The position numbers and the translations under genes are program-made. From JANMMJ01 sp964543235 (lineage in GTDB: Bacteria; Pseudomonadota; Alphaproteobacteria; Rhizobiales; Aestuariivirgaceae), in contig CAZIXE010000037.1 of assembly GCA_964543235.1 (NCBI GenBank), forward strand, positions 1 to 34,351: a stretch of 34,351 bases of DNA, in the 5' to 3' direction. Shown one piece after another: positions 27,254 through 34,351 of the stretch (its first letter is position 1; each line of letters starts with the position of its first letter). The notes beneath the pieces are model-generated. The model was not told the DNA's origin and made no database searches. It saw nothing but the letters and a program-made list of their open reading frames with translations.

Positions 27254-30200
27254 TCAGAACTTGCCGATGGCGTTGATGAAGACGCCCTGGTCATCGAGCG
27301 TCAGGTCGCGGAGATCGTCGGAGAAAACGCCGAAATTGTAGCCGACGCCGATCTTGAAGTTGTCACCGACATGGCGATAGACGGCCACCAGCGCGCCCCA
27401 ATCGGTGGTTTCGCTTTCGGGCGCATGCAGCACGCGGCCTTCGAGCAGGACATCCCAGTTGTGCACGACATGGACATCGGCACGGAGGATGCCGAGATGG
27501 GCGGAGCCATCCAGCCAGGAGCCGCCCGCGCGGTCCCTGGTCTCGCCGATGCGGAAGCCGTATTTGCCGCCCAGTGTCAGGTACCGGTTGAGATCGTAGT
27601 TGACGTCGGCCGAGAGGATGTGGCTGCGCTGGGCGGGGCCAAGGCGGGTGCCTTCGACGGTCACCTGGTCGGGACCGGGGAAATCATACAGGAAGGTGTA
27701 TTTGAACAGGGCATTGAGCCGGTCATTGTCCACCGGCCGGTAGGCGTAACCTAGCGAGCCCTCGACATAATCGCCATCGAGCAGCGAGTCGCTGGCGTTC
27801 TCGGAGATCACTGCGTCCAGCGAGACCAGCGCCTGCCAATCGTCCGATACCTTCATGTTGACGCCGGCCGCGAACAGGTAGCTGTTGCGGTCACGCGTAT
27901 CGTCGCCGGAATCCTCGAAACGGGCCTCGCCGCGGACCCTGGCGCTGAGGCGGTCCTCGTCCCGGTAACCGACCGACAGCGACACGGCGGTGCGGTCGAA
28001 GTCGCTGTTCTTGAGGCCACTCGTCGTGTTGATGGTGTCATCGTAGATGGTGCCGATTTCGATGCCGCCACTCACGGTCCAGCGCGCATCGGGCGTATAG
28101 TCGACACCATAGGTCTGGGTGAGTGAGCGCCGCCTCCCGAAGAGATCGTAATTGTCCTCGGCGCGGGCGGCCCATTGCTCGTTCAGGCGATGCCGTGCAC
28201 CGGCGACGATGACACCGAGATCGCTCCCCTGAAGGTCATAGGGATAGTCGAAACTGTCCCAGCGGTCGGGATCGAGGCGGTAGCCCAGGTAATAGTGATC
28301 GTCGGCGGTCGGCGCGTAGTCGATGGCAGCGAGGCCGCCCACGCCCGACTTGCCGTCGGAAATCTCGCCCTCGACAGCGATCTTCTCGGTGATCTGCTTC
28401 CTGCCACCGACACCCACGCGATCCGCTTTGCCGCGGCTGCCGGAGCGATCGACAGTGAGCTGGCCAAAGAGATAGGCGCGGTTGTTGTCGTCCCACGCAT
28501 GTGTCACGCGGGCGCCGAGGTCGGTGCGCCTTCCGTTGCGGCGCGCGGACGCCAGCGCGTCCTCGCGATCAGAGTGCTTGACGCCGGCGCCGACGCGCCA
28601 ATGCTCGTCGAGCTTCACTTCGGCCTCACCCTTGCCCTCGCGATCGACCTTGCCGTCGGCGACCTTGATCTCGTCATAGGCGCCGGTGACGGTCAGCCGG
28701 TCGCCGAGTTCGACCTTGGCCTTGGCGCCCCACAGGCGCTCGGTGTCATCGACCTCATGGTCGAGCGAGGAGAAACCGCCTTCGCGCTTCTCGTAATAGG
28801 CGCCGAGATCGCCTTTGAGGCCATCGCCGGTCAGCTCGCCCAGATCGGCCTTGCCCTCGATGCGGTAGGCATTGGCGCGGCGATCGGGGAAACCGGCAGT
28901 TCCCTTGTCGCTGATGGTGAGGCCACCGTCATAGGACCAGGACTTGCCGAAGCCCGGCCCCTCGGAGCGGGCGATCTCGCCTTCGATGTAGGTCTTGTCG
29001 GAGTAGCGCAGCTGGACATCGGCGCCATACATCTTCTGGTCGGCGGGGCCGGTCTTCTCGTTCATGCCGGTGACGCCGAGGCGGACATGCTCGCCCACCC
29101 ATTGTTCGGCGCGGCCGCCATAGACGTAGCCATCCACATCACCGGCAGCGGGCGTGTATTCGTAGTTGACGACCAGATAGACCTGGTCGCCGCCCAAAGC
29201 CTCGCTCCGCACGATGTCGCCTGCCCCCGTCGATGAGCTCAGGGGCCGCGACAGGATGACGATGCCCTGCAGGTAGTCCATCTGGTAGTCGAAGCCGTAG
29301 CGGAGCGTGCGGCGCTCGAGCACGCGGCCGGTCACGTCGTCGCGGATCTCGACGGTGACGGTTTCCGAACCCACGGTAATGTCCTGGCGCTTCAGGAAGT
29401 AGGCGGAGCCGCCGGTGCCGCGCAAAATATCGCGTTGCGGCAGCGTGCCCGGCTGCGCGGCATAGACCCGCACCTGTGTCTGGCGCTCGCCGAAGGACGT
29501 CGTCTGTTCGGAGCGGTAGACGCCGTTGGCGCCATAGAGGCCACGCTCGTTGCGCAGGTATTCGGTGTTGCCGATTTCGGCCTTGAAGTTGCCCCACATG
29601 ACATGGCTGTCGCCACGTTCCAGCCGCACATAGAACTTGCCACGGGTCGGGGCATCCTCGATCGACGTCGATGCATCGCCATAGACAGGATAGTAGTCGT
29701 CAGGATCGAGGCGGCGGAGCAATTGCCGCGGGTCCTTGGCGTCGAGGCCCCTGAACAGGTTCTCGATGTCATCCTCGCCGGTGTCGGCGGCGGCAGTGAG
29801 CAGATAACGGCCCTTGATCTTGCCCTTCAGATAGAAGGCAAGGCGGCCTCTGGTGAAGACCTCGTCAAACTCGCCGGGCTTGGCGTCCTCGATGTGGCCG
29901 TCGCCGGTCTTGTAGCCGACGGTGAGGTCGGCGAGTGCGACATAGAACCAGTCGCTGTCGGGGATGTTGATGGCGCGGTTGAAGGTGAGGCCCTTGCCAT
30001 TTTCGGAGAGCACCGCGACATCCACATGCTGGTCGCCGGGCGGGAGCAAACGCTGCACGACAAACGAACCATCGGGATCGACCGGCACGGGATCACCCAA
30101 CACGGTGACGGCATGGCCCGGCGGCACCTGGCGGCCATAGACGGTGACGGCGCCGCCGAAGACAGGAATGTTGCGGAGCGCGGTGCGATCCTCGCCGTAG

Positions 30201-30871
30201 CCTGGGGCCGTGGCAGCGTTTTCAGGCTCGTGCTGCGCCAACGCCCTGCCCGTCCTGATCAGGGTCAAGGGGGCCGTCTCGTCGTAGCGGCCGTCGCGGT
30301 CATAGACGCGGAGCACATAGGCCAGTTCGTCCGGCCCCTCAGCCGGCATGGTCCAGGTGGCAGCGCCGAGGGCGGTGACCGGCACAACATGCAGCGGGCC
30401 ATCCTCCGTTTCCCGGCCGACCTCGAAAACCCTGACTTCAGCGTGGTCAATCCAGGCAGGATAATTCCAGCTTGCCAGGAAGTTCACGGTCTCGCCCGGC
30501 TGATAGGCGCGGCGAGCGGGAATCGTGGAAACATTGAGAATCGTCTTCACGTCGAGGCCGTCGAACTTGACCTGGATATCCGCGTCCTCGAGCGCCAGAT
30601 CAGCCTTGCGCTCGGCATCCACCGGCTTCGAACGGCCGATCAGCGGCTCGCCGTCGACACTGATCGAGAACATGATGTCACCGGCATCGGCTGGCGTTTC
30701 CCGCTCGGTATTCTGGCCCACCGGCGTGTTGCGGATCCTGGTATCCTGCGCCATGGCCGATGGCACAGGCAGGCCGATGACCGCCGCCATGGCCAGTACG
30801 CAGCCTGCCGCGCGGAGTCTGCGCTTCAGGGCGCCCACTTCATGCAGCCGGAGGATCGAGCATGGTGTCAT
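27254..30871 (-). CDS. predicted outer-membrane beta-barrel protein, partner of the DUF11 repeat protein
   Basis: This 1205-residue protein has a signal peptide with a long n-region, a hydrophobic core and a likely cut after SAMA (about residue 41). Residues 42-300 look like Ig-like or carbohydrate-binding beta domains (KTILNVSTIPARRAYQPGETVNF). From about residue 330 on, alternating amphipathic strands with many Y, G, D and R residues suggest a large barrel. The C-terminus ends in GVFINAIGKF, with the terminal Phe expected for BAM substrates. No TonB box or plug was recognised. The ATG at 30871, 11 bp after the upstream stop, is chosen; a start at 30922 would lie inside the upstream gene. 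The function is unknown. Co-transcription suggests it secretes, anchors or displays the repeat protein. Confidence 0.7.
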   Translation of the reverse strand: MTPCSILRLHEVGALKRRLRAAGCVLAMAAVIGLPVPSAMAQDTRIRNTPVGQNTERETPADAGDIMFSISVDGEPLIGRSKPVDAERKADLALEDADIQVKFDGLDVKTILNVSTIPARRAYQPGETVNFLASWNYPAWIDHAEVRVFEVGRETEDGPLHVVPVTALGAATWTMPAEGPDELAYVLRVYDRDGRYDETAPLTLIRTGRALAQHEPENAATAPGYGEDRTALRNIPVFGGAVTVYGRQVPPGHAVTVLGDPVPVDPDGSFVVQRLLPPGDQHVDVAVLSENGKGLTFNRAINIPDSDWFYVALADLTVGYKTGDGHIEDAKPGEFDEVFTRGRLAFYLKGKIKGRYLLTAAADTGEDDIENLFRGLDAKDPRQLLRRLDPDDYYPVYGDASTSIEDAPTRGKFYVRLERGDSHVMWGNFKAEIGNTEYLRNERGLYGANGVYRSEQTTSFGERQTQVRVYAAQPGTLPQRDILRGTGGSAYFLKRQDITVGSETVTVEIRDDVTGRVLERRTLRYGFDYQMDYLQGIVILSRPLSSSTGAGDIVRSEALGGDQVYLVVNYEYTPAAGDVDGYVYGGRAEQWVGEHVRLGVTGMNEKTGPADQKMYGADVQLRYSDKTYIEGEIARSEGPGFGKSWSYDGGLTISDKGTAGFPDRRANAYRIEGKADLGELTGDGLKGDLGAYYEKREGGFSSLDHEVDDTERLWGAKAKVELGDRLTVTGAYDEIKVADGKVDREGKGEAEVKLDEHWRVGAGVKHSDREDALASARRNGRRTDLGARVTHAWDDNNRAYLFGQLTVDRSGSRGKADRVGVGGRKQITEKIAVEGEISDGKSGVGGLAAIDYAPTADDHYYLGYRLDPDRWDSFDYPYDLQGSDLGVIVAGARHRLNEQWAARAEDNYDLFGRRRSLTQTYGVDYTPDARWTVSGGIEIGTIYDDTINTTSGLKNSDFDRTAVSLSVGYRDEDRLSARVRGEARFEDSGDDTRDRNSYLFAAGVNMKVSDDWQALVSLDAVISENASDSLLDGDYVEGSLGYAYRPVDNDRLNALFKYTFLYDFPGPDQVTVEGTRLGPAQRSHILSADVNYDLNRYLTLGGKYGFRIGETRDRAGGSWLDGSAHLGILRADVHVVHNWDVLLEGRVLHAPESETTDWGALVAVYRHVGDNFKIGVGYNFGVFSDDLRDLTLDDQGVFINAIGKF

Positions 30872-30881
30872 CGGGCGGGCC

Positions 30882-33800
30882 TCATTGCTGTCCGACGATC
30901 CGGGTTTCGATGGGCAGGTCATAGCGGCCGGCGCGTTGCTGCCAGCGCCTGGCGATCATGGCCTCGAGAGCTTTCAGGCGCCTGGCGGCGAGCTTCTCGC
31001 CGTCGCTGCCGAGGAAGTAGACGAGGCGAAGCGTGGAAGGCTCCTTGTCGAGAACGGCCATCAGCTTGTCGAGGCCCTGGGCCCATTTCCTGCTGAGCCT
31101 GTCGCTACCCGCCACGAAGACCTGGTCCTTGATGTCGAGGCGGACGAGGCGGGTTGAGGCGGCGCCGAAGTTGAGCCTGGTGACCTTGCCCTTGGTGAGC
31201 CGCACGACGCGCGGATTTTCGGTGGTGACGCGGTAGCCGGTCGGCAGGGTGCGGACGTCGAGCTTCATGATGAAGTTCGAACCGATGTCCTCATCGGGAA
31301 TGTCGGCGCAGGCGACATGGAAGCGGCCATGCTTGTCGGTGGTGACGAGAAGGCCCTTCACGGTCGCAACGCGGACGCCGGGCAGACCGGGCTCGCCCTC
31401 ATCCTGGTAGCCATTGCGGTTCCTGTCGTCGAAGACCTTGCCGATGATCTCGCCGCAATCGAAAACATGATCGGGCACGAGCTCGACGCTGGCGCGGGCC
31501 GTGGCGGTTATCGCGCCTGCCGGGTTCAGCAACTGCGCATTGTTGACATAGGTGCCGGGGCCAGCGGCAGCGGTCGCAGCGAGCAGGAGTTCGAGGCGCA
31601 CCGTGCCATTGTCCGGCGCCAAGCCAGCGAAGGTCAGCGAGCGGCCATCGATCGCCGGCGTCACAGTGGCGCCATTGACGCGGGCCGAGCCCTTCACATA
31701 GCTGAAGCCGGTGGGCATGACGTCGACGATGCTCACCGTGGCCAGGGTTACGCCGGTCGCCTCGATCACATAGGGCACGCGTTCGCCGCGGTGGATGGTC
31801 GCGAGCTTGGCGGCCTTGGTGAAGGACGCCTCGCCCGTGCCGGCCGGATCGATGGCGATGTGGTTGTTGATGAGGTTCGGATCGCCACGGCCGATCAGCA
31901 GCGCCACGAAATAGGTGCCTAGTCCCGCGGCCGGCGGCTGGCCGCCGGCCGAGACCTGGCAGTTGCCGCCCGGCACCGCGTCAATCGGGCAGGTGCCGAC
32001 ATTGAGCGCGCCGGATTGCGGCGGGATGACGGTCGAAAAGCCGCTCCGATAGGTCGAGGGATTGTCGATCAGTATGCGGTATTCAGTGCGGGCGATCGGG
32101 CAGCGCGGGCTGGCGCCCGGCACGAGATCGAAGCGGTAGACGCCATCCGCACCGGTCACCTGGTTCTGTTGGCTGGCATCGATGAAGCAGGTGCCGGGGA
32201 GCGGAGAACCGGTGCTGTCGGCGAGTGTCACGCGCACGCCGGCGACGGGTTGGCGGGTTTCCGAATCATAGACGACGCCTGAGGGATCGATCGGCAGGTT
32301 CTGGTCGCCAAGATTCTGGCCGGGGCGCAGGTCGAGATCGGCTATGCCGCCGGCAACCTTGCCGCCCGGGTGGCGGAAGACGAGGCGATAGCCGGTGCCG
32401 GGCGGCGCGGTGATGTCATAGGCGCCACCGGCGTCGGTGGTGTCGCTGCGGATGACGCGGCCAGAGGCATCGACCAGCTGGACGACAAAGCCTTCACCGG
32501 CGTCGCGGTCGCTGCCATTGTAGATGCCGTCGCCATTGAGGTCGTAGAAGACGACACCGGAAATGCTGGCGCGGCGCGGGAAGGTGACGGTGGTTTCGCC
32601 ATCGCTGGTGATGGTGCCGCCCGGCGGAGTGACCGCCGTCGCTGTGGCGCGGTTGGCATAGCTGCCGGCGCGCACATCCGCCGCAGTCAGACGATAGACA
32701 CCGGTGAAGGTGGTGCTGTCGCTGGCGCCGGGGGCCAGCGTGGCGATCGGCCCTCCCGTGATGGCAGCGCCCGGATCGGCGAGCATCACGTTGGTGAGGG
32801 TGACATTGCCGGTATTGGTGACCGTGAAGCTGTAGGTGATACGATCACCGGCCGAGGGGAAGCCATCGGTGCCGGTGTCAAGGGTTCCCGCCTTGACGAT
32901 GGTCAGGCCGGGGGTGCGCGTCACCGGCACTTCGGTTGGATCATTGGTGGTGTTGCCGTCGGTGTCGTCGCCATCGTCGGAGACATCGCGTACGCGCGGG
33001 CCGGTGGGCGGCGCGCCGGAGCCCACGGCACTGTTGGAAATGCCGCCATTGTCAAAGGCCGCCTGGGTCATGTCGAAGGCGGCGCGGTAGGTGGCGGTCT
33101 CTCCGGGCAACAGGGTGCCCTCGGCCGAGCCCTGATCGGCGGAAACGAAGGTGGGGCCCACGGTGAGCGTCAGGGCATTGCCTGCCATGTCGGTGAGATT
33201 GTCGACGACTCGCACCGCGCTGAGGGGGACATTGCCGGTATTGCGGAGGGTGATGGTAAAGCGGACGCGCTCACCCACTGCGGGATTATTGGCATTGGTG
33301 GTCTTGGTGACCTCGATCCCGGCGATGGCTGGCAGAGTGACCGTTGCGCTGTCCTGGGCGGTCACAAGCGGGCCACCCGGCACGCGGCCGCGGACGGTGG
33401 CGGTATTGGCATAGCTACCGGCATTCACGTCAGCCTGGGTCAGGGTGTAGCTCGCCGTGAAGGTCGTGCTGTCGGTGGCGCCGGCTGCCAGGAGCGGGAT
33501 CGGGCCGCCCGACACTGTCGCCCCGGGATCGGTGACCCGCACATTGGCGAGTTCGACACCGCCAGTATTGGTAACCGCGAAGCTGTAGGTGATGGTGTCG
33601 CCGGGATCGGCGCGGCCATCGCCGCCATCATTGAGGCTGCCAGTCTTGGTGAGCGCCAGAGACGGCCGGACGATCACGAGCGTCACATCGGCCTCGTCGC
33701 AGTTGGCCGGGTTCAGCACCTCGCAGATGCGGTAGGTGGCGGTGTAGCTCCCCGCCGCCGTGCCCGGGGGAACCGTCAACGTGCCGTCGGCATTGAGAAC

Positions 33801-34351
33801 CAGACCGGTGATCCCGCCATTCGACAGAAGGCTCGCCGTCACCGCCGCAGGCGCAAAGCCCGCCCCGTTCAGCGTGTCATTGGCAAAGACCGTGGCGGTC
33901 GCCCCGCCACTGAGGCCGTTGACGGGTGCGCCCGAGAAGTCATCGTCATTGGCCACGATGGTGGCAGCCGACACGACGATCGTCACATCGGCGTCGTCGC
34001 AGTTGGCCGGGTTCAGCACCTCGCAGATGCGGTAGGTGGCGGTGTAGCTCCCCGCCGCCGTCCCGGCCGGAACGGTGAGCGTGCCGTCGGCATTGAGAAT
34101 GAGGCCCGTGATCCCGCCATTGCCGAGAAGGCTCGGCGTCACCGCCGCAGGCGCAAAGCCCGCCCCGTTCAGCGTGTCATTGGCAAAGACCGTGGCGGTC
34201 GCCCCGCCACTGAGGCCGTTCACGGGTGAGCCTGAGAAGTCGTCGTCGACCGCCACAATGGTTGCCGCAGAGACCACCAGCGTCACATCGGCGTCATCGC
34301 AATTGGCCGGGTTCAGTACCTCGCAGATGCGGTAGCTTGCGACATAGGTCC
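30882..34351 (-). CDS. very large DUF11/SdrD-B-like repeat surface protein (5' end outside window)
   Basis: At least 1155 codons are visible; the frame runs off the right edge, so signal peptide and start are not seen. In protein order it has 100-residue repeats ending ICEVLNPANCDDADVTIV, then two DUF11-type domains (ALTKTGSLNDGG..., TIVKAGTLDTG...) around a third (IEVTKTTNANNPAVGE...). Next come SdrD-B-like domains (SGVVFYDLNGDGIYNGSDRD, GKVFDDRNRNGYQDEGEPGLPGV) whose DxNxDG loops suggest Ca2+ binding. The C-terminal 90 residues (FVAGSDRLSRKWAQGLDKLM, LGSDGEKLAARRLKALEAMI) weakly resemble an OmpA-like peptidoglycan-binding fold. It is likely an exported, extended adhesin or stalk. The barrel gene follows after an 11-bp gap. 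Confidence 0.75.
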   Translation of the reverse strand, partial: TYVASYRICEVLNPANCDDADVTLVVSAATIVAVDDDFSGSPVNGLSGGATATVFANDTLNGAGFAPAAVTPSLLGNGGITGLILNADGTLTVPAGTAAGSYTATYRICEVLNPANCDDADVTIVVSAATIVANDDDFSGAPVNGLSGGATATVFANDTLNGAGFAPAAVTASLLSNGGITGLVLNADGTLTVPPGTAAGSYTATYRICEVLNPANCDEADVTLVIVRPSLALTKTGSLNDGGDGRADPGDTITYSFAVTNTGGVELANVRVTDPGATVSGGPIPLLAAGATDSTTFTASYTLTQADVNAGSYANTATVRGRVPGGPLVTAQDSATVTLPAIAGIEVTKTTNANNPAVGERVRFTITLRNTGNVPLSAVRVVDNLTDMAGNALTLTVGPTFVSADQGSAEGTLLPGETATYRAAFDMTQAAFDNGGISNSAVGSGAPPTGPRVRDVSDDGDDTDGNTTNDPTEVPVTRTPGLTIVKAGTLDTGTDGFPSAGDRITYSFTVTNTGNVTLTNVMLADPGAAITGGPIATLAPGASDSTTFTGVYRLTAADVRAGSYANRATATAVTPPGGTITSDGETTVTFPRRASISGVVFYDLNGDGIYNGSDRDAGEGFVVQLVDASGRVIRSDTTDAGGAYDITAPPGTGYRLVFRHPGGKVAGGIADLDLRPGQNLGDQNLPIDPSGVVYDSETRQPVAGVRVTLADSTGSPLPGTCFIDASQQNQVTGADGVYRFDLVPGASPRCPIARTEYRILIDNPSTYRSGFSTVIPPQSGALNVGTCPIDAVPGGNCQVSAGGQPPAAGLGTYFVALLIGRGDPNLINNHIAIDPAGTGEASFTKAAKLATIHRGERVPYVIEATGVTLATVSIVDVMPTGFSYVKGSARVNGATVTPAIDGRSLTFAGLAPDNGTVRLELLLAATAAAGPGTYVNNAQLLNPAGAITATARASVELVPDHVFDCGEIIGKVFDDRNRNGYQDEGEPGLPGVRVATVKGLLVTTDKHGRFHVACADIPDEDIGSNFIMKLDVRTLPTGYRVTTENPRVVRLTKGKVTRLNFGAASTRLVRLDIKDQVFVAGSDRLSRKWAQGLDKLMAVLDKEPSTLRLVYFLGSDGEKLAARRLKALEAMIARRWQQRAGRYDLPIETRIVGQQ
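33675..34351 (-). repeat. tandem 300-bp (100-aa) repeats within the DUF11 gene
   Basis: The marker GTTGGCCGGGTTCAG recurs at 33702 and 34002, and with one base changed (A/GTTGGCC) at 34302, so the period is exactly 300 bp. At least two full units and the start of a third are present, and the array continues off the window. Bases 33838-33920 and 34138-34220 are identical, while the flanking parts of each unit differ, giving a mosaic pattern. Confidence 0.9.

Noticed and set aside
32370..34229. Plus-strand open frame (619 codons) opposite the DUF11 gene
   Set aside because: It mirrors the 300-bp repeats in antisense and shows no domain. The minus-strand frame carries the DUF11 and SdrD-B-like motifs.

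Overview
The window is high-GC DNA with tightly packed genes, many 1-11 bp start/stop overlaps and some GTG/TTG starts. It looks like an alphaproteobacterial chromosome, most likely Hyphomicrobiales (Rhizobiales-like). This rests on the ureDABCEFG order, the PhaC plus acetoacetyl-CoA synthetase pair, a DUF3726-type gene and the liv/BKACE/Tm-1-like combination. No tRNA, rRNA, transposase, integrase or CRISPR array was seen.

Layout. (1) 1-242: intergenic DNA with two copies of a C/G-rich hairpin repeat, possibly after the tail of an upstream gene. (2) 243-5254, minus strand: a Gfo/Idh/MocA oxidoreductase resembling myo-inositol 2-dehydrogenase, a PHA synthase and acetoacetyl-CoA synthetase. (3) 5401-8467, plus strand: AsmA-like protein, MoaE, a membrane-anchored SNase-like nuclease and a 65-residue helical protein. 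(4) 8616-9893: a secreted-type RTX (Ca-binding nonapeptide) protein, followed by two hairpins, the second being a good intrinsic terminator. (5) 10099-16066, plus strand: a six-gene operon for a branched-chain-amino-acid-type (HAAT) ABC transporter with Tat-type substrate-binding protein, two permeases, two ATPases and a polytopic membrane protein. (6) 16067-22344, minus strand: an operon converging on it that encodes a BKACE (DUF849) enzyme, a Tm-1-like/UPF0261 protein, a 2-keto-4-pentenoate-hydratase-family enzyme, an M19 dipeptidase homologue with altered metal ligands, an unrecognised 565-residue protein and a DUF3726-like protein. (7) 22422-27253, plus strand: a complete urease operon ureDABCEFG. 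(8) 27254-34351, minus strand: a 1205-residue predicted outer-membrane beta-barrel protein, preceded in its operon by a very large DUF11/SdrD-B-like repeat protein whose 5' end lies outside the window.

How the genes may work together. Regions 5 and 6 look like the uptake and catabolic halves of one undescribed pathway. The transporter would import a small carboxylate or amide, and the opposing operon would hydrolyse, hydrate and cleave it. The BKACE step is expected to release acetoacetate. Acetoacetyl-CoA synthetase and PHA synthase in region 2 could return that carbon to acetyl-CoA or polyhydroxybutyrate. Urease beside the cluster could use urea or supply ammonia, but a link to the pathway is inference only. 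Region 8 looks like a two-component cell-surface system, a long Ig-like stalk protein plus a barrel, with near-identical 300-bp tandem repeats that probably vary in copy number.

All family names come from recognising motifs by eye; no database search was run.
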